The notes under the pieces: model-generated
Told to the model about the DNA's origin: nothing
Databases searched by the model: none
Seen by the model: the letters and a program-made list of their open reading frames with translations, nothing else
Program-made: the position numbers and the translations under genes
Assembly: GCA_949740725.1 (NCBI GenBank)
Contig: CATJIO010000082.1
Coordinates: forward strand, 1 to 63,420
Origin: an uncultured Lachnospiraceae bacterium
GTDB taxonomy: Bacteria; Bacillota; Clostridia; Lachnospirales; Lachnospiraceae
DNA: 63,420 nucleotides
Direction of reading: 5' to 3'
In this document: piece by piece, positions 1-7,773 of the stretch
How the letters are laid out: every line of letters starts with the position of its first letter
Numbering within the stretch: the stretch's first letter is position 1

Positions 1-13
1 GGAGGATTCCTTG

Positions 14-193
14 GGATGTAGGCCCTGTCTTTTAGGGCCTTACGCACCGCTGCGCTTTCGGCGGAGCGAGAGCGGGGTGACGCCTTGATCCTGCCTGCCG
101 TGGGCGTTACTTCCTGCCGATTTGCGCCTGCACCTTAAGTCAGCCCGCGACTCTCTAAGCCTTCACGACAAACAAAAGACTCAGCTAAATAGC
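14..193. repeat. Dispersed repeat A, left copy (inverted relative to the right-end copy)
   Basis: These 180 bases are the reverse complement of 63241-63420 with 8 substitutions and no gaps (172/180). The sequence is GC-rich at its outer side and holds short hairpins, for example GGCCCT (21-26) pairing with AGGGCC (34-39). It has no plausible reading frame with a ribosome binding site. Bases 93-138 recur at 21534-21579. It occupies the place where a riboflavin-operon leader would be expected, and it ends about 30 bases before ribBA. It is probably an intergenic repeat; its function is unknown. Confidence 0.85.
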
Positions 194-221
194 AATATCA
201 CCACGAAAGGAGACCACCCCC

Positions 222-1424
222 ATGTATTCATTTCACCCCATTGACCAAGCCCTAACCGATCTGCGAAACGGAAAGATCATCCTTGTCACCGATGACCCGG
301 ACCGGGAAAATGAGGGCGATTTTATTTGCGCGGCGGAGTTTGCAACTACCGCTAATATCAACTTTATGGCCACTCACGGAAAGGGCCTGATCTGTATGCC
401 CATGTCGGGGGAGTATGTCCAAAGGCTTCAGATTCCTCAAATGGTAACCCAGAACACGGATAACCATGAGACCGCCTTCACGGTTTCCATTGACCATGTC
501 AGCACATCTACTGGAATTTCCGCTGCAGAGCGCTCTGTGACCGCGATGAAGTGCGTGGAGGAGGGTGCCCAGCCGGAGGATTTCCGCCGGCCCGGGCATA
601 TGTTTCCTCTGCTGGCAAAGAAAAATGGCGTTCTGGAAAGGAATGGCCACACCGAGGCAACTGTAGATCTGCTTCGCCTGGCAGGCCTGAAGGAATGTGG
701 TCTTTGCTGTGAAATTATGCGGGAGGACGGCACAATGATGCGGACGCCGGAATTGATCCAGATGGCGAAGAAATGGGATCTTACCTTTATTACCATCAAG
801 GATCTCCAAACCTACCGGAAGCGTCATGAGAAGTTGGTTGATCGGATAACCGTGACGAAAATGCCTACTAAATATGGGGAATTTATGGCTTACGGTTATG
901 TAAACCGGCTCAATGGAGAGCATCATGTGGCACTGGTAAAAGGCCAGGTTGGAGACGGGGAAAATGTGCTCTGTAGGGTTCACTCTGAGTGTCTCACTGG
1001 AGACACTTTTGGCTCTCTCCGCTGTGACTGCGGCCAACAGTTCGCCGCTGCTATGACCAGCATTGAGAAGGAGGGGCGAGGAATCCTCCTGTATATGCGC
1101 CAGGAAGGGCGGGGAATCGGGTTGATCAATAAACTCCGCGCCTATGAGCTTCAGGAGCAGGGAATGGATACTCTGGAGGCAAATCTTGCATTGGGCTTTG
1201 CGGGGGATGAACGGGAATATTATATCGGCGCCCAGATTCTAAAGGATCTGGGAGTGAAAACGCTCTGTCTGTTGACGAATAATCCGGACAAGGTATATCA
1301 GCTCTCGGATTTTGGAATGCAGATTGCCAGGAGAGTTCCCATCCAAATGAACGCTACCCCCGAGGATCTCTTTTACCTGAAAACAAAGCAAAAACGGATG
1401 GGGCACATATTATATTACCAGTAA
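222..1424 (+). CDS. ribBA: Bifunctional 3,4-dihydroxy-2-butanone-4-phosphate synthase / GTP cyclohydrolase II
   Basis: This cytoplasmic enzyme provides both precursors of riboflavin: the RibB half makes dihydroxybutanone phosphate from ribulose 5-phosphate, and the RibA half opens GTP to a pyrimidinone phosphate. The N-terminal half shows the acidic RibB motif [11 protein letters not shown] at residues 24-34. The C-terminal half shows [19 protein letters not shown], with the three zinc cysteines at residues 257, 268 and 270 in the family spacing (11 then 2). The length of 400 residues is normal for a fused RibBA. The start is supported by AAAGGAG about 9 bases upstream of ATG 222. ribH follows 120 bases downstream on the same strand. 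ribD and ribE are not in the window and may lie off the left edge. No FMN riboswitch is visible upstream, where repeat A lies instead. Confidence 0.97.
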   Translation: MYSFHPIDQALTDLRNGKIILVTDDPDRENEGDFICAAEFATTANINFMATHGKGLICMPMSGEYVQRLQIPQMVTQNTDNHETAFTVSIDHVSTSTGISAAERSVTAMKCVEEGAQPEDFRRPGHMFPLLAKKNGVLERNGHTEATVDLLRLAGLKECGLCCEIMREDGTMMRTPELIQMAKKWDLTFITIKDLQTYRKRHEKLVDRITVTKMPTKYGEFMAYGYVNRLNGEHHVALVKGQVGDGENVLCRVHSECLTGDTFGSLRCDCGQQFAAAMTSIEKEGRGILLYMRQEGRGIGLINKLRAYELQEQGMDTLEANLALGFAGDEREYYIGAQILKDLGVKTLCLLTNNPDKVYQLSDFGMQIARRVPIQMNATPEDLFYLKTKQKRMGHILYYQ

Positions 1425-1544
1425 TATGCTCCTTAGTGCTCTGCCATCTGCGGGGATAATTTTACCGAAAATGATTGCATTTAATTTATTAGTCGTCCAA
1501 TTTGTAGGACAACTATTTATATTATTTCAAACAGGAGGAATGTC

Positions 1545-2009
1545 ATGAAAACTTATGAAGGGAATCTCATTTCAAGAAACATAAAAATCGGAATTGTAGC
1601 CGCTCGGTTTAATGAATTTATCACGTCCAAGCTGTTGAGCGGCGCCATTGATGGTCTGGTCCGCCATGATGTGAAGGAAGAGGATATTCATGTAGCATGG
1701 GTGCCAGGCGCATTCGAAATTCCGCTGATCGCCTCTAAGATGGCAAACAGTAGGAAATATGACGCAGTGATCTGCTTAGGCGCGGTGATCCGGGGCAGCA
1801 CCAGCCATTACGACTATGTGTGCAACGAGGTTTCCAAAGGCATCGCCTCTGTTTCCTTATCCAGCGGTATCCCGGTAATGTTCGGGGTGCTGACCACAGA
1901 AAATATTGAGCAGGCCATCGAGCGCGCCGGGACAAAGGCAGGAAATAAAGGATATGATTGTGCCCTGGGAGCCATCGAGATGGTTAATCTTATCCGGGAA
2001 ATCGGATAA
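1545..2009 (+). CDS. ribH: 6,7-dimethyl-8-ribityllumazine synthase
   Basis: RibH condenses dihydroxybutanone phosphate with the ribitylamino-pyrimidine to give lumazine, the penultimate step of riboflavin synthesis. It normally assembles into 60-mer or pentamer shells. The protein of 154 residues has the usual family length. Its motifs are ARFNEFIT near the N-terminus, VPGAFEIP, the active-site region [14 protein letters not shown] with the catalytic His, and the C-terminal segment [11 protein letters not shown]. The start ATG has AGGAGG about 7 bases upstream. It follows ribBA on the same strand, with a 120-base AT-rich gap that contains a small imperfect hairpin (GTCGTCC/GGACAAC). A strong hairpin follows the stop, so it is probably the last gene of its operon. 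Confidence 0.97.
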   Translation: MKTYEGNLISRNIKIGIVAARFNEFITSKLLSGAIDGLVRHDVKEEDIHVAWVPGAFEIPLIASKMANSRKYDAVICLGAVIRGSTSHYDYVCNEVSKGIASVSLSSGIPVMFGVLTTENIEQAIERAGTKAGNKGYDCALGAIEMVNLIREIG

Positions 2010-2040
2010 TGCAAGGGATAAGCCCTTTACCACAAGACTT

Positions 2041-2069
2041 GGCCTACAGACAACTCCTGTCTGTAGGCC
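2041..2069. terminator. Hairpin between ribH and the convergent GGDEF/EAL gene
   Basis: GGCCTACAGACA (2041-2052) is perfectly complementary to TGTCTGTAGGCC (2058-2069) with a 5-base loop. It lies between two convergent genes, so it may end transcripts from both sides. Neither side has a long T-run, which lowers certainty that it is a classic intrinsic terminator. Confidence 0.65.
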
Positions 2070-2080
2070 GCTTTACCGCC

Positions 2081-3454
2081 TTAACGCCGATTAGCTCTCC
2101 GTTCTTGCATTTCCCGCTTCAACCCGTCTCCGGATAAGGACAGGAGGGAAGCCACCTCCTTCTCCGGCAGTACAGAGGTATAGTAAGGCCCCTGCTGCAG
2201 ATGACAGCCAAATCGATCCAAAAAATCCTTCTGTCCCTTAGTCTCCACACCGTCTGCCAGCACATTCTTCTTCATCATCTTGGCAATCTGCACCAGCCCT
2301 GCATTCACCGGAGCTGACTTTGGATTATTTTCCAACTGCCAGATAAACATCCGGCCGAATTTCAGCGTGTCGATGGGAAGCTCAAAGACCTGGCCCAATC
2401 CAGTGCTTCCAGAGCCAAAATTATTTAATATCAACTCTACCCCCATCCAGGAAAGATTTTTTAGCAGCACCATCACATTGGATCGGGCAGTATCCGCCAC
2501 ATATTCCTCCAGCTCAATAGCCAGCTTTTTGGGCGGAATCTGATACTGCTGGATGAGCTTTGACATCTCCTGCTGAAAGTCTCCCTGTAAAAGGAGCATG
2601 GAGGAGATAGGAAGGGCAATAGACTCAAAGGCTATTCCGGCTTTTGTCAAGCGGGAAATCATCTCTGCCGCCTTGTTTAACGCATAATACTCCACCAGCC
2701 GCACCTGTCCAGTATCCTCTGCGATAGGCAAAAACTCTGAGCTGCCCACCATGCCTACATCCTTTATAAATACACGCATTAGCAGCTCCGCCCGTGTAAA
2801 CCGTTTCTCTTCCCGATTATACGTAGGACGGAAGCAGATCTCTACCTCACCATTGGCAATCGCAGTGCTAAGGTATCTAGCAATGGCCTTTTTCCTTAGG
2901 TTCTGAGTATGGAGGGCTTTGTCATAAACAGCATATTGATTACTTCCCATTTCTGCCGCCTGGGCTGTGGCCATATCCAGACATTTCAGCATCTCTGCCG
3001 CATTGGAAGCATACCCCGGGTAAGTGCACAGGGCGATCTGCACCGAACAGATGCACTCAGTATTTCCGATGGCCCAGTTTTCATTAAACCGTTCGATCAA
3101 AAGCTCTGCCATCTGCGAAGCTTCCCGAAGTCCCTGGTTTTTCATAATAATGATAAACTCCACACCTACATACCGAAAAACCATGCAACCAGTCCGCTGT
3201 TTTAAATAGTCAAAAATCATCTCCAGCAGCTCATCACAGTATTCAAAGCCAAAGAGATCATTCATCCGTTTGAAATTCTCTATGTAAAGCTTCAACACCA
3301 CCCCACGATTATTTCGCGTTAGCTGAGCATCCATTTGGCTTTGGCAGGAATTGGTATCCCTCGGATGGTTGTACTCTTGCTGCGCCAGATTCTGCGGCTG
3401 ATGTTTTTCCTTTTTCTCTCTGGCTGGCCGTTCTTTATTTCCAAATAACCCCAT
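2081..3454 (-). CDS. Degenerate GGDEF-EAL tandem-domain protein, probably non-catalytic
   Basis: This is a soluble protein of about 457 residues with no membrane segment. A charged N-terminal tail of about 50 residues precedes a GGDEF-like domain (about 50-170) and an EAL-like domain (about 190-440). The cyclase signature GGDEF reads VGVEF (residues 96-100). The EAL signature reads AELLMR, and the metal-binding DDFG motif reads NNFG. GVET and the terminal QG are kept. Loss of the GGDEF loop and the aspartate pair suggests no cyclic-di-GMP synthesis or hydrolysis, so it may be a c-di-GMP receptor or protein scaffold (inference). The start is ATG 3454, with GAAGGAG 8 bases upstream; an in-frame TTG at 3469 overlaps that ribosome site and is unlikely. 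It lies 40 bases after the YkgJ-type gene on the same strand, probably as one operon. Confidence 0.85.
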   Translation of the reverse strand: MGLFGNKERPAREKKEKHQPQNLAQQEYNHPRDTNSCQSQMDAQLTRNNRGVVLKLYIENFKRMNDLFGFEYCDELLEMIFDYLKQRTGCMVFRYVGVEFIIIMKNQGLREASQMAELLIERFNENWAIGNTECICSVQIALCTYPGYASNAAEMLKCLDMATAQAAEMGSNQYAVYDKALHTQNLRKKAIARYLSTAIANGEVEICFRPTYNREEKRFTRAELLMRVFIKDVGMVGSSEFLPIAEDTGQVRLVEYYALNKAAEMISRLTKAGIAFESIALPISSMLLLQGDFQQEMSKLIQQYQIPPKKLAIELEEYVADTARSNVMVLLKNLSWMGVELILNNFGSGSTGLGQVFELPIDTLKFGRMFIWQLENNPKSAPVNAGLVQIAKMMKKNVLADGVETKGQKDFLDRFGCHLQQGPYYTSVLPEKEVASLLSLSGDGLKREMQERRANRR

Positions 3455-3494
3455 AATTTTCTCCTTCAACCTGTTTTTCCCACATTTTGAAACA

Positions 3495-4175
3495 TCATCT
3501 TGCGTTTCCCTTAATTTCTAAATCTTCTCTGGCCTGCCTTAACCGGCAGTCAAAATAAGGATAAAATTCTGTCCTTGTTTCAAAGGGCTCAGCGTAAAAA
3601 TGCCGCAACACATACATACAGCCTGCCTTTCGCATAGCCTCATCTCCAACGGCAGAAAGCTTTTCATCCAAATCCTCCAGAAAGCAATGCCAGTCTAAAA
3701 CAAACTTTTCATAAGACTTCAAATCCGGCGTGTCAATCCATTTTTTTACCTTTATCTTGGTCCGGTTTCCCTTGATGCATTCATGTACCTGGAGAAAATA
3801 CTGAAATGTTCGGTTCTCATAATATCGCCCTAAGGGAAACAGGCGGCAAATTCCTGGGCGGAACAAATGGATCCCGCATCTCCCCTGAGCATTCAGATAG
3901 ACACAAGCCTCATCCTCCCCTGACATCCGCAAATTTGGCAGGATCAGTCCATCTACCACATGGAGCTCCAGCTCTTCCTCCAGCAGCTCCTGGAAATTTT
4001 TTCTCTGTCCCATCGAGAGCCGGTGCACATCCAAAGGATCCAGCACTATGGATTCCCCCATTCCCCGGCAACAAGAGGAACAACCTACACAGCCGCCGCA
4101 ATCTGCTTTTACCATGTCATTCGAGCTATATAGACGGCCGTCTGAAATTTCCTCTAAGCTGATTTTTCTCCTCAT
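3495..4175 (-). CDS. YkgJ-family cysteine cluster protein (putative Fe/Zn-binding)
   Basis: This soluble protein of 226 residues belongs to the YkgJ/UPF0153 family, whose members carry a CxxCxxCC cluster thought to bind iron or zinc. The reaction is unknown. The cluster CGGCVGCSSCC lies near residues 26-36, followed by a second cysteine region (GRCGIHLFRPGICRLFP). Together these are the hallmark of the family. The start ATG 4175 has GGAAGG about 6 bases upstream. The degenerate GGDEF/EAL gene lies 40 bases downstream on the same strand. A hairpin lies upstream at 4286-4317. Confidence 0.85.
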   Translation of the reverse strand: MRRKISLEEISDGRLYSSNDMVKADCGGCVGCSSCCRGMGESIVLDPLDVHRLSMGQRKNFQELLEEELELHVVDGLILPNLRMSGEDEACVYLNAQGRCGIHLFRPGICRLFPLGRYYENRTFQYFLQVHECIKGNRTKIKVKKWIDTPDLKSYEKFVLDWHCFLEDLDEKLSAVGDEAMRKAGCMYVLRHFYAEPFETRTEFYPYFDCRLRQAREDLEIKGNAR

Positions 4176-4285
4176 ACTATTCCTTCCTCATCTTCTATGC
4201 CCAACTCTGCATTCCTTCTTTCCTTTGCTATAAGTATAGTCGATAGAATGCGAATTTTGCAACCTATTTTCCTACAAATCTACAT

Positions 4286-4317
4286 AGAGCGCGCCAGGAT
4301 TTCTCCAGGCACGCTCT
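4286..4317. terminator. Imperfect hairpin between lacI-type gene and ykgJ-type gene
   Basis: AGAGCGCGCCAGGA (4286-4299) pairs with TCCAGGCACGCTCT (4304-4317) at 12 of 14 positions around a 4-base loop. On the minus strand it lies about 110 bases after the LacI-family stop and before the next start, so it is a plausible terminator. The T-run is weak on both strands. Confidence 0.45.
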
Positions 4318-4383
4318 TGTATATGCAAGTCTTCTTTTATAGGCCCGTTCTATTTCCATATTCCTCTTTCTGGCGCTATTTTT

Positions 4384-4399
4384 ATGGAACACATTCCAT
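4384..4399. promoter_or_regulatory. Perfect palindrome ATGGAA-N4-TTCCAT downstream of the lacI-type gene
   Basis: ATGGAACACATTCCAT is a 16-base perfect palindrome (arms 6, spacer 4) lying 27 bases beyond the LacI-family stop. The half-site resembles the GTTCCATAT 9-mers that flank the promoter of that gene (5429-5437 and 5492-5500), so it may be an operator. This is inference from sequence only. Confidence 0.3.
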
Positions 4400-4426
4400 A
4401 ATCGTGTGAAAAACCCAAATTAGCCA

Positions 4427-5401
4427 TCAGGCAGTATCTCCGCTTTGCAGGGAAACATCGACAACCTGTTCCATAACTACTTCCTTCCCATCCAGAAGAT
4501 CCATCATCGTCCTGACACACCGTCTGGCCAGCATGGGCACATCCTGGGCAATGGTGGTCAGCTCCGGCGTAAACATCCGGATCATATCCACCCCGTCGTA
4601 TCCTATGATATGAAGCTCTTCCGGCACCCGGATTCCCTTGCGCATTGCCAGGTTCAGGCAGTACATGGCGCCGATATCTGAAGTAAATACTCCATCCACG
4701 TTCGGATAAATGTCCATATACTGTGCGATCAGCCGGCGATAATAGTCGTAATCCATCATATTCCATTCCATTTCTACGGTTTTCACCGTAGCTCCACCTT
4801 CCTCCATAACCCGAATAAATTCCAGGTGACGGTCATTGGAAGGAGTCTGAACCCGGAAGGAGCCGCCGAACTGGAGAACATTTTTACAGCTTGCTTTCAG
4901 AAGAAGCTCTGCCGCCAGCCTTCCTCCTTTAGCATGGTCTGAATGAATCAGGGGAATAGTAGGACCAAGATCCCGATCTATCGCCACCACCGGCTTATTT
5001 AAGTTCATGTAGGCATCATTTGTCAGAGATTGTGCTCCGGTGATGATCCCATCCATCACATGTTGCTTCAACATATCGATAAAATCCTGTTCCCGGTTAC
5101 TGATTTCAATGGTATTGCAAATCAACGCCTTATAGCCATTTTTATATAGCTCAATCTCTATATTTTTTAATAACTTTGCAAAAAATGGATTTTCTATGTC
5201 AGGAACAACAATGCCGATAATCCCCGTTAGATTCCGAATGAAATTTTTCGGCTGCTCACTGGAGCGATAATCCAGCTCCCGGGCAGCAGCCAGGATTCTC
5301 TCCTTCGTCTCATCTGCTACATAGCCGGATCCATTCAATGCTCTGGAAACGGTTCCGGCGCCTACTCCTGCCCTCTTTGCCACTTCCTTGATACTTGCCA
5401 C
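4427..5401 (-). CDS. LacI-family transcriptional regulator
   Basis: This is a DNA-binding regulator of 324 residues, normal for the family. Residues 1-45 form the LacI helix-turn-helix and hinge (IKEVAKRAGVGAGTVSRALN). Residues from about 60 form the periplasmic-binding-protein-like effector domain, with the typical GIVVPDIENPFFAKLL and HIIGYDGVD segments. The start is a GTG at 5401 with AGGAGGT about 10 bases upstream. No sugar operon is adjacent, so the effector and targets cannot be named. A sigma-A-like promoter lies at 5445-5473 and copies of GTTCCATAT flank it, which suggests autoregulation. Confidence 0.93.
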   Translation of the reverse strand: MASIKEVAKRAGVGAGTVSRALNGSGYVADETKERILAAARELDYRSSEQPKNFIRNLTGIIGIVVPDIENPFFAKLLKNIEIELYKNGYKALICNTIEISNREQDFIDMLKQHVMDGIITGAQSLTNDAYMNLNKPVVAIDRDLGPTIPLIHSDHAKGGRLAAELLLKASCKNVLQFGGSFRVQTPSNDRHLEFIRVMEEGGATVKTVEMEWNMMDYDYYRRLIAQYMDIYPNVDGVFTSDIGAMYCLNLAMRKGIRVPEELHIIGYDGVDMIRMFTPELTTIAQDVPMLARRCVRTMMDLLDGKEVVMEQVVDVSLQSGDTA

Positions 5402-5444
5402 TTTTGATGTAACCTCCTAATTTCTTCCGTTCCATATTTTCTCT

Positions 5445-5473
5445 ATTTTATCAGGTATTTTTCAAAAATGCAA
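5445..5473 (-). promoter_or_regulatory. Promoter of the LacI-family gene with flanking repeated 9-mers
   Basis: Read on the minus strand, TTGCAT (5473-5468), a 17-base spacer and TAAAAT (5450-5445) form a sigma-A-type promoter about 45 bases before the GTG start. The 9-mer GTTCCATAT occurs at 5429-5437 and 5492-5500, one on each side of the promoter. The rest of the 5402-5785 gap is AT-rich and shows only this promoter and the HPr terminator. Confidence 0.55.
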
Positions 5474-5705
5474 GAAAGTATTTGTACATTTGTTCCATAT
5501 TTTCCATGTTTATTTGTAAATTCATGGTTTTTACCAATTTTTGTTTTATCATCTTTGTGCAAAAGCACGGATAAAACAGGCAAAAAATTGTCTTTAATTT
5601 TCAAAATCCTTCCACCTGTTTTTCGCTTTTATGCATTTGTTCTAAGTTCATGCTAAATTCCTATACTCAGCAAAGGATTATCATTGATCAGCAAATCGAT
5701 ATAAA

Positions 5706-5736
5706 AGAAGCTGCCTGCTCTAGCAGTACAGCTTCT
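5706..5736 (-). terminator. Intrinsic terminator of the HPr gene
   Basis: AGAAGCTG (5706-5713) pairs with CAGCTTCT (5729-5736), with an inner CTGCT/AGCAG stem. On the minus strand the hairpin is followed by TTTTAT. It lies 50 bases after the stop of the HPr gene. Confidence 0.8.
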
Positions 5737-5785
5737 TCGTTCATACAATCATAATAAATAACATTTAACCCTCAAGAATTGCAGC

Positions 5786-6052
5786 CTATTTCTCCCCCAG
5801 GCCATCCTCGATTGCCTTTGTTAAGGTTGCTAACGCGTCATTCTCATCCTCGCCGTCACAAATCAGGTTAATCTCCGTTCCACACTTGATCCCAGCAGCC
5901 ATAACGTTTAATACGCTCTTGGCAACGATTCTCTTCTCACCACACTCGATGATGACGTCGCATTTGAACTTCATCGCTGTCTGGGACAAAACTCCTGCTG
6001 GCCTTAAGTGTAATCCGGACGGGTTCACTACTGTTAATGTTTTGCTTACCAT
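5786..6052 (-). CDS. ptsH: HPr phosphocarrier protein of the PTS
   Basis: HPr is the small cytoplasmic carrier that takes phosphate from enzyme I to sugar-specific EIIA domains. In Firmicutes it is also phosphorylated on Ser46 by HPr kinase for catabolite control. The protein of 88 residues has His15 inside GLHLRPAG and Ser46 in AKSVLNVM, so both phosphorylation sites are present. It is a single-gene unit with its own consensus promoter (6116-6144) and terminator (5706-5736). The start ATG has AAGGAG about 7 bases upstream. ptsI is not adjacent. A second HPr-like protein that lacks the histidine is encoded at 39518-39748. Confidence 0.93.
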   Translation of the reverse strand: MVSKTLTVVNPSGLHLRPAGVLSQTAMKFKCDVIIECGEKRIVAKSVLNVMAAGIKCGTEINLICDGEDENDALATLTKAIEDGLGEK

Positions 6053-6115
6053 AATTCCAGTCTCCTTATCTCATTATTTAATATCCCCAGGATTGACATA
6101 ATGCTCCTAATGATA

Positions 6116-6144
6116 ATTCTATTACAAATGGGGAATGATGTCAA
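6116..6144 (-). promoter_or_regulatory. Sigma-A promoter of the HPr gene
   Basis: On the minus strand, TTGACA (6144-6139), a 17-base spacer and TAGAAT (6121-6116) lie about 60 bases upstream of the HPr start. The -35 is a perfect consensus. Confidence 0.75.
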
Positions 6145-6297
6145 GAAAAATGCGAGGAGTTCCGTAGATTCTAAAGGAAGTTCACCATCATCCCTTCTAA
6201 TAGCTTCTGGAAATCCGGAGTAAACGTGTCAGCACACTAGCCATCTACATATAATAAAGAAAACACTTTATCTCCATCAGAAAGGAATATTGTCCTT

Positions 6298-6792
6298 ATG
6301 CAGCCACAGCAAATAACTCCCCGCGCCACCTTTATCCAACTTCTAGAAAATAATACTCCTCAGGCCATGGCCTGGGTAACTGGCGCCCCAGAATATTCAC
6401 AGCTTAGCGGACTAGTAAAGTTTTACACTACTCCTTATGGCGGAACACTCATAGAAGCGGAATTTTTTGGGCTTCCCAATATTTCCGTCCAGAATTCCAC
6501 CACTTATTACGCCATGCATATCCATGAATTTGGAAATTGCTCCGATTCCTTTCAGCATACTGGCGAACACTACAATCCTGCCTCTCTGCCACATCCATAT
6601 CACCAAGGCGATCTTCCCCCTCTTTTAGCCAATCAGGGCTATGCATGGTCTGCCTGTTATGATAAACGTTTTCGTGTTGAGGATATCCTAGGACGTTCTG
6701 TGGTCATTCACGCACAGGCCGACGATTTCGCCTCCCAGCCTTCTGGGAATTCTGGAATGAAAATCGGATGCGGGGTTATCCGCACCGTCTGA
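6298..6792 (+). CDS. Cu/Zn superoxide dismutase-family protein without a signal peptide
   Basis: The 164-residue protein carries the SodC fold motifs. HIHEFG holds the first two copper histidines. GEHYNP holds the bridging histidine, followed by a compact zinc loop LPHPYHQGDL, then VVIHAQADDF with the last copper histidine, and SGNSGMKIGCGVI. Two cysteines (NCSDS and GCGVI) are placed for the conserved disulfide. Classic bacterial SodC enzymes are exported, but no signal peptide is visible here. The zinc loop is several residues shorter than in classic SodC. It may dismutate superoxide or bind metal; activity is inferred. The start ATG has AAAGGA about 11 bases upstream. TATAAT lies at 6250-6255 with only a weak -35. 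Confidence 0.85.
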   Translation: MQPQQITPRATFIQLLENNTPQAMAWVTGAPEYSQLSGLVKFYTTPYGGTLIEAEFFGLPNISVQNSTTYYAMHIHEFGNCSDSFQHTGEHYNPASLPHPYHQGDLPPLLANQGYAWSACYDKRFRVEDILGRSVVIHAQADDFASQPSGNSGMKIGCGVIRTV

Positions 6793-6975
6793 ATCTGATA
6801 CCGTTGCTGGTTGTTCCAAAGGTTTTCCCCAGCTCTATGTCGAGGGACAGCTTCGTTCCTCTGTTCCTCCCATAGATGCACGGATATGGCAGAACCGCCT
6901 CTATAAAGAAAACGCCGCAAAACGGAATTATCCGTCCTGCAGCGCTATTTTGTTATAGTTTTTAAAATGGATTGA

Positions 6976-7635
6976 TCATCCCATGACCTTTCTGGCTGCC
7001 TTCCTCTTTTCTCCCTGCAGTTCGCTAGACCCATATACCACAAAATACAGCGCATAAGCCATAATTGCCGCTCCTACTCCATCGATTACGGAATGCTGTT
7101 TTAAAAATACTGTGGCCAAGCAAATTGATACCATCAGCACGAAAGAGCTTATCTTCAGCCAACGGTATTTTCCAAGGCTCCTGCTCCTGCATATAGCCCC
7201 GTGGACGCAGATGGAATTATACACATGAATGCTTGGAAATACATTGGTGCAGGTATCCGCCTGATACAGCTTTGCCACCAACCAGCAAAAGACATTTTTC
7301 TCCGGATCGATGATTGGCCGAAAATTTGTCCCATTGTGAAAGAAGGAACAGACGATCAGGCTGATGATCATCCCGCTGAACAAATACGCACAGAGATGAT
7401 AGTATTCCGATTTACTGGTAAAGAAGAAATAGGCCACCGTAACTGCCACATAGGCGAACCAGAGCAGGTACGGGATAATAAAATATTCATTAAACGGAAT
7501 ATAGTCATCCAGGGACACATGCATCACATGATAACGTCTAGTAACTGTACGTTCAAGGTACGTAAACCACCCCAGGTATATCAGCCCAAAGCTGAGAACC
7601 CATGCATGCTGGTATTTTTTCAAAAATGCTTTCAT
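6976..7635 (-). CDS. PAP2-family membrane phosphatase-like protein
   Basis: This integral membrane protein has about 219 residues and five to six hydrophobic segments. Lipid phosphatases of the PAP2 family remove phosphate from membrane-lipid pyrophosphates or phosphatidate outside the membrane. Recognisable motifs are NFRP, PSIHVYNS (PSxH motif) and LKQHSVIDG (the final His and Asp). The first motif is less typical, and the substrate cannot be told. ATG 7635 is chosen. An in-frame ATG at 7647 directly abuts the GAGAGGA ribosome site, while 7635 has a rather long 12-base spacing, so the start is uncertain by four codons. It stands alone with its own promoter at 7722-7750. Confidence 0.78.
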   Translation of the reverse strand: MKAFLKKYQHAWVLSFGLIYLGWFTYLERTVTRRYHVMHVSLDDYIPFNEYFIIPYLLWFAYVAVTVAYFFFTSKSEYYHLCAYLFSGMIISLIVCSFFHNGTNFRPIIDPEKNVFCWLVAKLYQADTCTNVFPSIHVYNSICVHGAICRSRSLGKYRWLKISSFVLMVSICLATVFLKQHSVIDGVGAAIMAYALYFVVYGSSELQGEKRKAARKVMG

Positions 7636-7721
7636 AAAAATCACCATTCCTCTCAGAAAGCTTTTCCTAGGCCATACTCAAGAGTACAGGCACACATCAA
7701 ATATATGATTTCCAGAATGGG

Positions 7722-7750
7722 ATTATAACACTCTTATCCGCTGGAAACAA
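7722..7750 (-). promoter_or_regulatory. Promoter of the PAP2-family gene
   Basis: On the minus strand, TTGTTT (7750-7745), a 17-base spacer and TATAAT (7727-7722) lie between the carbamate kinase stop (7774) and the PAP2 start. Confidence 0.6.
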
Positions 7751-7773
7751 GTCCGTTAAGGAAATGTTAAGAA

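Noticed and set aside
1-221. FMN riboswitch in front of ribBA
   Set aside because: The conserved RFN sequence blocks are absent; the region is repeat A. A short AGCCCGCGA match is within the repeat and isolated.
252-1037. 261-codon open frame antisense to ribBA
   Set aside because: It is a shadow of ribBA with no ribosome site and low-complexity composition.
6761-6958. Open +1 frame of about 65 codons overlapping the end of the SodC-like gene, possibly a frameshifted extension
   Set aside because: The SodC-like protein ends normally after GCGVI, and the extra frame has no start codon and no recognisable similarity.
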